41,540 nucleotides of DNA from NCBI GenBank assembly GCA_022819945.1, contig JAJEGI010000141.1, positions 1 through 41,540 on the forward strand, in the 5' to 3' direction. This DNA comes from Candidatus Poribacteria bacterium (lineage in GTDB: Bacteria; Poribacteria; WGA-4E; WGA-3G). Both the position numbers and the translations under genes were made by a program. Below the pieces are notes generated by a model. That model had not been told where the DNA came from, made no database searches, and saw only the letters and a list, made by a program, of their open reading frames with translations. Within the stretch, counting starts at the first letter, position 1. Each line of letters starts with the position of its first letter. Below are positions 32,006-39,874 of this stretch, one piece after another.

Positions 32006-34462
32006 ATGCTGATGAATTTCAAGCCGCGTCCCGCGTTCTATTTTCTTATCCCGTATCTACTTGGCATCATTGCCGGAAGATGGTTATCTATTCCGCTGCT
32101 GTGGCTCTGGCTCGTTGTGCTATTCTGCCTGATTGGTAGCACTGTGACGCGGCAGCGGCGGCAGTATCTCTGCTATGGGTTGCTGCATCTTGCTGTTTTT
32201 GCGGGTGGTATGCTACGCCTGGAAACGGCTTCGCATTCACCGGTCCCTCCACACTTTTACAACCAACCGATCAGTTTCTCTGGCACCACCACATATCAAC
32301 CCGAACGCGGGGAGGCGTGGGATGCGTGTTATGCACGCGGCGAACTTCAACTGTTGTCGGATCCGACGCAAGGGGTATCGGCAAAGTTTCTCGTCAGGTT
32401 TCAAAGTCTGGTGCCGCTCCGCTACGGCAAACAGATAACACTCACAGGTGTCCTGCAGCAACCACAAGACAAACGGAATCCGGGTGGCTTCGATTACCGT
32501 GCTTACCTCGCAAGGCAAGATGTCGTCGGGATCATTGATGCAAAAGGGTTATTACGGATCAATGAACAAGGTGGGTTCCCACCATTGCGATGGATAGAGG
32601 CACTCCGTCTCCAGACGGAACGCGTCATTGACGACATTTATACCCAAAAAGGTGGAACGGTAGAACCGTCATTGCACGCGCAACTCCTTAAAGGCATCTT
32701 GCTCGGCAAGCGGAGCGATCTTCCGACAGAGACGTTAGACCTCTTCCGAAATAGCGGGACCTTCCACGTACTCGCTGTCTCTGGCTTACATGTCGGACTT
32801 ATTGCGATGTTCTGCTACTTCGGATTTTCGTGCTTTCGGTTGCCGCAAAAGATACTGTGCTTGCTGACGATCGTCGCTGTGTTGATTTACGCCTGCTTGA
32901 TCGGGTTTCGTCCATCTGTTTTTCGGGCATCACTGATGGCGATCCTGTTTCTTTTCGCAACGCTTATCGACCGGGATGCGGATCTCTTTAATTTGCTGGC
33001 ATTCGCGGCGTTGGTGTTGCTCCTTTTGAACCCACAGCAGTTATGGGATGTCGGTTTTCAGCTGTCTTTTGTCGCTGTGGCTTCGATTGTCTATTTTGTT
33101 CCGAAGATGGAGGGACCGTTGCGTCGGTTGTGGGAAAATGAAGCACCGTCACCAGCACACGGGGACGTTTCTATCCTGACAAAATTCAAAAATGGCGCCG
33201 TAAAGTGGCTCGTCCTGTCTTATCTTGTAACACTCGCGGCACAGATCGGGACGACACCGTTGATCGCCTATTACTTTTTCCGAACATACCCACTCGGTAT
33301 CCTTGCGGGACCCTTCGCGGTTGGACTCGTGTCGGTGATTGTTGCTGTCGGAATGGTATCGGTCTGTATCGGTTTCATTTGGCTGCCGTTTGCGAAGTTG
33401 CTCGCGCTCCTTAACCATGCTATTATCTCTATTTTCTTAGCACTGATCGGCATGTTTGGACAGACGTGGGGTGTCGTGAAGTTAACGCCACCGACGTTGG
33501 GTATCTTTGTCTTTTATATCACTTGCTTTTTAGGGTTGGTGCATTGGCGATATGTCTATAAGCATTGGCGAGTCTCAAGCCTGATTGGATTGTCTGTTAT
33601 CGCTATCTGGGTCTGGAGTGCGGCGTTCCACGAAAAAGGTCGGTTGCTGGAAGTCGTCACGCTCGACGTTGGGCAAGGGGACGCAGCCTTCATCCGGTTC
33701 CCTGACAATCGGACGATGTTAGTTGACGGCGGTATTCAGCGGAGATATTACAACGAAAAGAAACGGAGATGGGTTGAGTATGATGTCGGGAAACGCGTGC
33801 TCGAACCGTACTTCGACTTCCACGGGATTCGGAAACTTGATATGGTGGTGCTAACGCACCCAGACATCGACCACGGGGGTGGACTTGGGTATATCTTAGA
33901 GAATTTTGAAGTCGGACGTGTTATCGGTATCTCGGAGATGCAACTCGATTCACAGACGCATCGGCGACTGCAAGCCATTGTCAAGGCGGATGACATCCCT
34001 TATTCGTTTCCGTACGCTGGCAGAATAGACCTCACACCAACAGCTACATTGAACCTATTGCATCCGATTGATGCCACATCAACGAACTTGCTGGACCCAG
34101 ATAAGAACGACGATTCACTCGTAATTAAACTCACATATCGCGAGGTAGACATCCTATTCACAGGCGACATCGGTAAGAGAGCGGAGTCGCGGCTCATCGC
34201 GTCAGGTCAAGATCTCCGTTCAGAGGTTCTGAAGGTGCCACACCATGGGAGTCGTACCTCCAGCAGCGCACCGTTTATTGATGCGGTTCAACCGCGTTAT
34301 GCGATCTTCTCACTCGGTCAGAGCGGTCAGTATCAATTTCCACATCCAGATGTAGTTGCGCGGTATCGTGAGCGTGGATGTGTACAACTCCGAACCGATG
34401 AACTCGGTGCAATTACGCTTCGTACCGATGGAAAGCGGTGTTGGATAGAGCGGTTGAAGTAG
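32006..34462 (+). CDS. comEC: ComEC/Rec2 DNA-uptake channel protein
   Basis: The 818-residue protein has the full ComEC layout: an N-terminal membrane/OB-like DUF4131 region (about 1-200, FLIPYLLGIIAGRWLSIPLL; QQPQDKRNPGGFDYRAYLAR), the polytopic Competence domain (about 225-530, with FRNSGTFHVLAVSGLHVGL and GFRPSVFRASLMAIL), and a C-terminal metallo-beta-lactamase domain (about 550-800, VTLDVGQGDAAFIRF; THPDIDHGGGLG; FTGDIGKRAE; VPHHGSRTSSS). It forms the inner-membrane channel for single-stranded DNA in natural transformation. No other competence genes are visible nearby. The start could be ATG 32006 or 32012; neither has a good ribosome site. Confidence 0.95.
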   Translation: MLMNFKPRPAFYFLIPYLLGIIAGRWLSIPLLWLWLVVLFCLIGSTVTRQRRQYLCYGLLHLAVFAGGMLRLETASHSPVPPHFYNQPISFSGTTTYQPERGEAWDACYARGELQLLSDPTQGVSAKFLVRFQSLVPLRYGKQITLTGVLQQPQDKRNPGGFDYRAYLARQDVVGIIDAKGLLRINEQGGFPPLRWIEALRLQTERVIDDIYTQKGGTVEPSLHAQLLKGILLGKRSDLPTETLDLFRNSGTFHVLAVSGLHVGLIAMFCYFGFSCFRLPQKILCLLTIVAVLIYACLIGFRPSVFRASLMAILFLFATLIDRDADLFNLLAFAALVLLLLNPQQLWDVGFQLSFVAVASIVYFVPKMEGPLRRLWENEAPSPAHGDVSILTKFKNGAVKWLVLSYLVTLAAQIGTTPLIAYYFFRTYPLGILAGPFAVGLVSVIVAVGMVSVCIGFIWLPFAKLLALLNHAIISIFLALIGMFGQTWGVVKLTPPTLGIFVFYITCFLGLVHWRYVYKHWRVSSLIGLSVIAIWVWSAAFHEKGRLLEVVTLDVGQGDAAFIRFPDNRTMLVDGGIQRRYYNEKKRRWVEYDVGKRVLEPYFDFHGIRKLDMVVLTHPDIDHGGGLGYILENFEVGRVIGISEMQLDSQTHRRLQAIVKADDIPYSFPYAGRIDLTPTATLNLLHPIDATSTNLLDPDKNDDSLVIKLTYREVDILFTGDIGKRAESRLIASGQDLRSEVLKVPHHGSRTSSSAPFIDAVQPRYAIFSLGQSGQYQFPHPDVVARYRERGCVQLRTDELGAITLRTDGKRCWIERLK

Positions 34463-34463
34463 T

Positions 34464-34556
34464 TGTCAGTAAAGAAGTTGCCAGTTACCAGTTGTCAGTT
34501 ACCAGAGGGAAACCTGTTAAACAAAAAACTCTTAACTGGAAATTGGTGACTGGAAA
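34464..34556. repeat. CAGTTACCAGTTGTCAGTTACCAG repeat cluster
   Basis: GTTGTCAGTAAAGAAG, CCAGTTACCAGTTGTCAGTT and opposing CTTAACTGGAAATTGGTGAC fill the gap between two convergent genes. The inverted arrangement could act as a terminator. Confidence 0.55.
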
Positions 34557-35648
34557 CTATCCCCCTGGTGCAACAGCGATGCGGTGTGCTTCCTGACGCA
34601 TTGCGTGTTCAAAAGCGGTGTTAATATCCGCTAATGGATATGTCTGCCCGATAAGTTCAGCAAACAGATAGCGTGAACGGTATTCTGCTACAAAGCGGAG
34701 CGCGGTACCGAGCGCGGTGTAATGGTAGTTGTGAACGCCTCGGAGTGTCACGCATTTTGTGACGAGATGATGCGCATCAACAGCGGTCTGCGCGTTTGGA
34801 TAAACGTATCCGAGGGTCAAGCACCTTCCACCGACTGCTAACCACGTAATCAGGTTCGGTAACCCACTGGTTACACCGCTGACTTCTACGCCGAGATCGA
34901 CCCCGCGGCCATCCGTCAGTTCTTTTAAGGCGGCATCAATCTCCTCAATAGACATCTTGTCGGGATTAAAAGTATGCGTCGCACCGAAGCGTTTGGCAAT
35001 TTGCAAACGTCCTTCGTTGATGTCTATGATTGCAACCGGATCGTAGCCCTGTTCCCGCAAGTAACACGCTGCATAGATGCCTAACATGCCTGCACCGTGA
35101 ACGACAGCTGCCTCGTTCGGCTGCGTGCCGATAGCCGCTAAACCGTTGACGACAGTCGCGAACGCACAGTTGACCGGCACTGCTTCCGCGTCCGTCATCG
35201 TATCGGGTATGTGGTAGATAGCCGTTCCTGGATGGAGTTGGATATATTCGGCGAACCCACCAGACAAGGTAGTATTTCCCTCACTCCGCGCGTGTCCATA
35301 TTTGAAAAGTGTGTCGCATTTCTGTGGAAGGCTTCTGTTAACACAATAGTCGCATGTGCCGCAGGATGCCATGAGGCTCCACGTGACACGCTCCCCTTCA
35401 CGTAGCGGTTTACCGGTTGGGGTGCGGAAGTGTGTCGGTGCCGCAATCGTGCCAACGGCTTCATGTCCAAGTACACACGGTGTGTCTGCACCGCGGCGAC
35501 CCGACACTGTGTGGAGATCGGAGCCACATATCGTTGCGAGAGAGACGCGGACGAGGATGTTATCTGGATTGGCTGTTACAGGGACCTTGCAGACCTCGAA
35601 AGGTGTGCCTGTCCCGTGAAATCGGGAAATTTGTGCTGATATTTGCAT
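34557..35648 (-). CDS. Zinc-dependent alcohol dehydrogenase family protein
   Basis: The 363-residue medium-chain dehydrogenase has the catalytic-zinc elements CGSDLHTVSGRR and GHEAVGTIA, the structural-zinc cysteines in SCGTCDYCVNRSLPQKC, and a Rossmann motif GAGMLGIYAACYL with D in AIIDINEGRL favouring NAD. Sequence features resemble the 'putative phosphonate catabolism-associated alcohol dehydrogenase' group (TIGR03366-like), but no phosphonate genes are adjacent, so that is only a possibility; a sugar or polyol dehydrogenase is equally likely. AAGGA lies 9 bases before the ATG. It converges on comEC. Confidence 0.9.
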   Translation of the reverse strand: MQISAQISRFHGTGTPFEVCKVPVTANPDNILVRVSLATICGSDLHTVSGRRGADTPCVLGHEAVGTIAAPTHFRTPTGKPLREGERVTWSLMASCGTCDYCVNRSLPQKCDTLFKYGHARSEGNTTLSGGFAEYIQLHPGTAIYHIPDTMTDAEAVPVNCAFATVVNGLAAIGTQPNEAAVVHGAGMLGIYAACYLREQGYDPVAIIDINEGRLQIAKRFGATHTFNPDKMSIEEIDAALKELTDGRGVDLGVEVSGVTSGLPNLITWLAVGGRCLTLGYVYPNAQTAVDAHHLVTKCVTLRGVHNYHYTALGTALRFVAEYRSRYLFAELIGQTYPLADINTAFEHAMRQEAHRIAVAPGG

Positions 35649-35740
35649 TGAGACTTATTCCTTAAAATATCGGTTGTTATCGTCCTCAAGTATGCTACAT
35701 TTTGAGGGTTATGTCAACGAAATTTATAGTACTCAGTTAT

Positions 35741-36081
35741 CAGTTGTCAGTTATTAGAGGAATGATTATCAGTGACATCGTAGGTTGGGTTGAACGGGCT
35801 CTACCAAAACTGTGGAAGGCAATAGAAAAATGGAACCTTTTCTATACACACTGTATTAAACAGAACCGAGTGAAACCCAACGCTTTTGTTTTGAAATTTC
35901 TGGGACTTTGACGATGTGAAGTTGGGTTTACTGAGTCCTTGAGTGTACATGGCAGCATATTGATTTTGAAGTGTGCTTAGAACCCCGACATCCAACTTTT
36001 CAACGCCGTTCAACCCAACCTACGATGCTGGAAACTCGTAACTGGAAACTGGCAACTATTCCCTCTGATAACTGACAACTG
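35741..36081. repeat. Outer inverted repeat surrounding a MITE-like element
   Basis: CAGTTGTCAGTTATTAGAGG begins the left arm at 35741-35763. The right arm at 36058-36081 (ATTCCCTCTGATAACTGACA then ACTG) is its inverse with only small differences. These are CAGTTATCAG-family sequences, and the complete CGTAGGTTGGGTT element lies between them. Together they fill nearly all of the 512-bp gap between the dehydrogenase and argB genes. Confidence 0.7.
35776..36027. mobile_element. MITE-like element with 22-bp perfect terminal inverted repeats
   Basis: The left end CATCGTAGGTTGGGTTGAAC plus GG and its exact inverse at 36006-36027 bound 252 bases with no coding sequence. Inside are AGTGAAACCCAACGCTTTTG and GAAGTTGGGTTT, which are also present in the copy at 38278. 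The non-autonomous structure and several copies suggest mobilisation in trans. Confidence 0.75.
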
Positions 36082-36088
36082 TTTTAAT

Positions 36089-36127
36089 TTGACAATACCC
36101 TATGGATTTCGTATCATATAGTATAAT
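36089..36127 (+). promoter_or_regulatory. Candidate promoter region for argB
   Basis: TTGACA (36089-36094) has TATCAT (36112-36117) at 17 bases. A consensus TATAAT (36122-36127) also lies exactly 6 bases before an ATG (36134) that opens a 7-codon frame ending 4 bases before argB. Confidence 0.45.
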
Positions 36128-36161
36128 TATTTTATGAGAATAAGGGACAAAATATAGCAAA

Positions 36162-37037
36162 ATGAACAGAACGGCTGAAGTTCTTATTGAAGCCTTACCT
36201 TACATTCGCCGGTTTTATGACCGGCAGATCGTCATCAAATATGGCGGTGCTGCGATGGAGGATGACACGCTTATCCATTCCGTTATGCAGGACATCGTCT
36301 TGATGAAATATGTCGGGATCCGACCGATTATCGTTCACGGCGGTGGTCCCCGAATTACTGCGTGGATGGATAAGATCGGAAAAGTGCCAGAGTTTGTGCA
36401 AGGGCTACGTGTGACTGACGCGGAAACCGTTGAAATTGCTGAGATGGTACTCGGATCCATCAACAAAGAAATTGTGTCCCGTATCAACCAACACGGTGGA
36501 AAGGCGATTGGGTTGTCCGGTAAAGACGCTAATTTGGTGCTTGCGGAAAAGCAGGAAACACAGGCCACCGATGAAAACGGACAGAAAATTGACGTGGATC
36601 TGGGGTTCGTCGGGAAGATTATCGGGGTCAACACCGAGTCGGTCACAGCACTCGATAAAGGGGGTTATATCCCTGTCATTACACCGATTGGTGTTGGTGT
36701 TGATGGGCAAACTTATAACATTAATGCCGACACGATGGCCGGCGAGATTGCGTCCGCATTTCAAGCGGAGAAACTCATTGTCCTCACCGATACACGCGGC
36801 ATACTCCGAGATCTCTCGGATGATAACTCGTTAATTCCAACGATCCGCATGAGAAACGTGGACGAGTTTATCAAGGAAGGTTGCATCGCCGGTGGTATGC
36901 TCCCGAAGGTGGAGGCGTGTACAACAGCACTCATTGGTGGCGTGTATAAAACACATATTATTGATGGTAGGATTCCGCATTCCCTGCTGCTTGAAGTTTT
37001 CACAGAGGGTGGAATCGGAACGGAGATCGTTAGATAA
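36162..37037 (+). CDS. argB: Acetylglutamate kinase
   Basis: The 291-residue protein is ArgB of the amino-acid-kinase family, which phosphorylates N-acetyl-L-glutamate in the second step of arginine synthesis. It shows VIKYGGAAM (Lys of the phosphate site), VHGGGPRI, the N-acetylglutamate site around GLRVTDAETVEIAEMVLG, INADTMAGEIASA and the C-terminal GGMLPKVEAC. Length is normal. The presence of the N-terminal helix (NRTAEVLIEALPYIRRFYDR) is typical of arginine-inhibited hexameric forms, so feedback control by arginine is plausible. The ribosome site is poor (AAGGGA is about 15 bases away), and a short leader frame precedes it. The next gene starts 39 bases downstream. Confidence 0.96.
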   Translation: MNRTAEVLIEALPYIRRFYDRQIVIKYGGAAMEDDTLIHSVMQDIVLMKYVGIRPIIVHGGGPRITAWMDKIGKVPEFVQGLRVTDAETVEIAEMVLGSINKEIVSRINQHGGKAIGLSGKDANLVLAEKQETQATDENGQKIDVDLGFVGKIIGVNTESVTALDKGGYIPVITPIGVGVDGQTYNINADTMAGEIASAFQAEKLIVLTDTRGILRDLSDDNSLIPTIRMRNVDEFIKEGCIAGGMLPKVEACTTALIGGVYKTHIIDGRIPHSLLLEVFTEGGIGTEIVR

Positions 37038-37076
37038 CCGCCTTTATCCTCCTTTATCAGGGGGTAGGAGAAGAAG

Positions 37077-38255
37077 ATGGCTGATACCAAGAAAGTTGCT
37101 GCGATTATTACGACTTATTTTCAGCACTCGCATGCAGACGTGATTGCTACTAAATACATGAAGGGTTTTCCGACGGATACGGGACTTCAGATGCCACGTG
37201 TGGAATTGGTCTCTATCTATCTCGATCAAGTTGATGAACGGGATATCGGTGTCGGATTGGCGGCTGAACATAACGTGCCTATCTATCCGAGCATTCGGCA
37301 GGCGTTGACGCTCGGTGGCAGCGAATTGGCTGTTGATGGTGTGATACTTATCGGTGAACACGGCGACTATCCGCATAACGAAATCGGGCAGCACATGTAT
37401 CCGCGTCGGTATATGTTTGAACAGATTTGTGGGGTCTTTGCGTCGAGTGGCAGGTCAGTCCCGGTCTTTAACGATAAACACCTCGCTTACACTTGGGATG
37501 ACGCGATCTGGATGTATGAACGCGCAAACGCGTTGAATGTACCGTTCATGGCGGGTTCTTCGCTACCCCTCGGTTGGCGGAAACCGTTTTTAGAACATCC
37601 GCTTGACACAGCACTAGAATCGGCTGTCGGTATCGGCTACGGGGGTGTGGAGTCCTACGGTTTTCACGCGCTTGAGACGCTGCAATGTATGATTGAACGT
37701 CGAGAAGGCGGCGAATCAGGCGTTGTGGCGATACAGTGCTTGGAAGGCGACTCGGTTTGGGAAGCGGGTGAGTCAGGAAAATGGTCTATGGAATTGGCTG
37801 AAGCGGCGTGCGCACAGATTGAGAATCGTCCGGATAGCACGTTCATAGAAGGGTGTCCGAATCCGACAGCGTTTCTGCTTGAACATAGCGACGGGTTCCG
37901 ATCCACAGTGCTGATGTTGAACGGTTATGTCTCAGATTTCGCATACTCAGCGAAAGTTGGAAGTACAATAGACGCTACGGAAGTTTACCTACAAAATGGA
38001 CCGCCGCATTGCCATTTCAGTTATCTGAGCCTCAATATCGAGGAGATGTTCGTGACAGGGGAGCCACAGTATCCAGTGGAGCGGACGTTGCTTGTGACGG
38101 GTGTGCTTGATGCGCTGATGCATTCACGTGCGGAGGGGTATACCCGAATTGAGACCCCGCATCTGGCTGAAATTGCGTATCGTTCTCATGAGAAGATGCC
38201 GATCCGACCGGTTGCCCCGCGTCCTGAAGGCGCGACCTTAAGAGAATTGCTTTAG
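37077..38255 (+). CDS. Conserved protein of unknown function, 392 aa
   Basis: I do not recognise a named family. The start KKVAAIITTYFQHSHADVIA and IYPSIRQALTLGGSELAVDGV resemble the nucleotide-binding half of Gfo/Idh/MocA-like proteins, but the GxGxxG loop is absent. Distinctive stretches are IGEHGDYPHNEIGQHMYPRR, SVPVFNDKHLAYTWDDAIWM, MAGSSLPLGWRKPFLEHPLD, ALETLQCMIERREGGESGV and a C-terminal YPVERTLLVTGVLDALMHSR. The protein is cytosolic. A ribosome site (GGTAGGAG) precedes the ATG. It lies 39 bases after argB and is probably co-transcribed; a link to arginine metabolism is not evident. Similar genes appear in planctomycete-like bacteria by my memory (not checked). Confidence 0.75.
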   Translation: MADTKKVAAIITTYFQHSHADVIATKYMKGFPTDTGLQMPRVELVSIYLDQVDERDIGVGLAAEHNVPIYPSIRQALTLGGSELAVDGVILIGEHGDYPHNEIGQHMYPRRYMFEQICGVFASSGRSVPVFNDKHLAYTWDDAIWMYERANALNVPFMAGSSLPLGWRKPFLEHPLDTALESAVGIGYGGVESYGFHALETLQCMIERREGGESGVVAIQCLEGDSVWEAGESGKWSMELAEAACAQIENRPDSTFIEGCPNPTAFLLEHSDGFRSTVLMLNGYVSDFAYSAKVGSTIDATEVYLQNGPPHCHFSYLSLNIEEMFVTGEPQYPVERTLLVTGVLDALMHSRAEGYTRIETPHLAEIAYRSHEKMPIRPVAPRPEGATLRELL

Positions 38256-38277
38256 GTCGCTGTTGGTCAGGAACATC

Positions 38278-38518
38278 GTAGGTTGGGTTGAACGAGTGCC
38301 ATCAAAACCATAAAAATCAGAGAAAAACGAAGTCTTCTCCAGACACGCTACATCAACCAGAGACCGAGTGAAACCCAACGCTTTTGTTGTGAAATGCCGC
38401 AACTCTGACGGTATAAAGTTGGGTTTCACTATGTTCTTGAATACAGCCGTCTATTGGATTTGACGAGTATTTGAAACACCGACATCTACCCTCTCAACGC
38501 CGTTCTACCCAACCTACG
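38278..38518. mobile_element. MITE-like element, second copy of the CGTAGGTTGGGTT family
   Basis: CGTAGGTTGGGTTGAACGAG (38278) and CCGTTCTACCCAACCTACG (to 38518) are inverted repeats with one internal mismatch. Inside, ACCGAGTGAAACCCAACGCT and AAAGTTGGGTTTCACT match the element at 35776-36027. The remaining 38519-38653 shows nothing further. Confidence 0.75.
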
Positions 38519-38653
38519 GGAGCATGGAAACCGCAAATTAACATCTATGGCGCGGTTGGACATGCAGATCGCATGAATCAACGCCGAGTGCACGTGTTGC
38601 CTCGCTGTGAGAGTCCATGGGGACGAGTACGCCGCAAAACCGCGCCTATTGTT

Positions 38654-39658
38654 TTAGCGTTCGGGACGCGCTGGAATTCCTGTCTCCGCGGATTCGTAGA
38701 TGAGGTCCATCAATTCGGATTGGATGATCCCGTTCATCGGACTGGTACGCGGTTCTGCTCTGCCCATGAGCGTATCGATGAAGTTGTCATCAGGTGAACC
38801 TGCGGACATGTCGTCTGTAATTGGGGGTGGATCTAATGCTTCGTTCCCTTTCCAGACGCGAATCCAGCCGCCACCCCAGCCATCAATCTCAATCCGACCA
38901 TTCTCAAAGACTAACGCCATGTGCGTGCCGCCGGGGCTTGGGCAATTGCCGCTCACTGCCATTGCAGCCAGCACACCATTTTCAAACTTGACGTTCATCG
39001 AAGAGTTGATGTCTACCTCACGATCATGGTTATCGGTATACGCATAAACTTCAGCAACTTTCGATTCGACTGCCCAACAGAGACTGTTCAGAAGGTGCGC
39101 ACCGCTATCGTAAGCCTGTCCGCCACCAGAGAGTTTTGGATCCTGCCGCCACGTTCCGGTTGTGCCCCCTTTCCAGCCTTGCGTAATATAGCCAATCACC
39201 AGTTCCAACTTGCCGAATTCTCCACTACGAATAATTTCTCTCGTATAGTAGAAGTTGGGCGTGCATGGGGTGTTATAGCCAATTGTCAGCGTTAGCCCGG
39301 TCTCTTGCACCTTTTCAGCGAGGGTGTAGGCATCTTTGGAAGACGTGACCATCGGTTTTTCCATCAACACGTGGCATCCGGCTTCAAGTGCTTGCATACC
39401 GTGTTCAAAATGGAGCGTGTGCGGTGTAGAGATAACCACTGCATCGGGTGTTGTCTCTTTGAGCATTTTACCGATGTCGTCATAAGCACCCGGGCGCGGG
39501 CTGAGATCGGACAAATTCCGATCAATATAACCGTCAGCGATGTCAGTGTTCACATCACAAGTGCCGACGATTTGCACGTCAGGGTTCGCATTCATGCGTC
39601 TGGCGTGGCCGGAGGAGTTTCCGCCACACCCAATCATGGCAAGTCGAATCTTCGCCAT
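38654..39658 (-). CDS. Gfo/Idh/MocA family oxidoreductase
   Basis: The 334-residue protein has the Rossmann start RLAMIGCGGNSSGHARRM (residues 4-21), D at the end of strand two (GTCDVN), the EKPMVTSSKDAYTLAE motif and GYNTPCTPNFYYTREII of the family. The C-terminal domain is complete (GGTHMALVFENGRIEIDGWG). It is a distinct relative of the gene at 10557, not a recent copy. Substrate is unknown. AAGGAGAAAAAT precedes the ATG. It may be functionally linked to the PhyH gene further upstream on the same strand, though a 216-bp repeat-rich gap separates them. Confidence 0.9.
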   Translation of the reverse strand: MAKIRLAMIGCGGNSSGHARRMNANPDVQIVGTCDVNTDIADGYIDRNLSDLSPRPGAYDDIGKMLKETTPDAVVISTPHTLHFEHGMQALEAGCHVLMEKPMVTSSKDAYTLAEKVQETGLTLTIGYNTPCTPNFYYTREIIRSGEFGKLELVIGYITQGWKGGTTGTWRQDPKLSGGGQAYDSGAHLLNSLCWAVESKVAEVYAYTDNHDREVDINSSMNVKFENGVLAAMAVSGNCPSPGGTHMALVFENGRIEIDGWGGGWIRVWKGNEALDPPPITDDMSAGSPDDNFIDTLMGRAEPRTSPMNGIIQSELMDLIYESAETGIPARPER

Positions 39659-39681
39659 ATTTTTCTCCTTGTTTTTTAATT

Positions 39682-39772
39682 TAGGACTTACACAACCCCT
39701 TTGCCGGCGGGGTTTGAAACCCCGCCGGCAGTGCGTAATACGTAGATTATCATAGAAAAATGCGTAAGTCTT
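39682..39772. repeat. TAGGACTTAC-ended element with perfect GC hairpin
   Basis: TAGGACTTACACA (39682-39694) and TGCGTAAGTCTT (39761-39772) form the ends. Inside, GCCGGCGGGGTTT-G-AAACCCCGCCGGC (39703-39729) is a perfect 13-bp stem with one-base loop. Confidence 0.75.
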
Positions 39773-39774
39773 GA

Positions 39775-39858
39775 AGTTGTCAGTTATCAGTTTTCGGTTT
39801 TCAGTTAAAGAGGTTTCTGGTGAGACGAACGCCTCTTTCTGGCACCTGAAGGATTGCG
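39775..39858. repeat. CAGTTATCAG-type repeat with AAAGAGG/CCTCTTT hairpin
   Basis: GTTGTCAGTTATCAGTTTTC, CAGTT and then AAAGAGG (39807-39813) pair with CCTCTTT (39832-39838), followed by CTGGCACCTGAA. The order is the same as at 21819-21957. Confidence 0.65.
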
Positions 39859-39874
39859 GTTCCCGCTCTGATAT

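Noticed and set aside
31945..32139. 64-codon frame at the start of comEC
   Set aside because: It starts before or at the -10 box of the comEC promoter and overlaps comEC in another frame.
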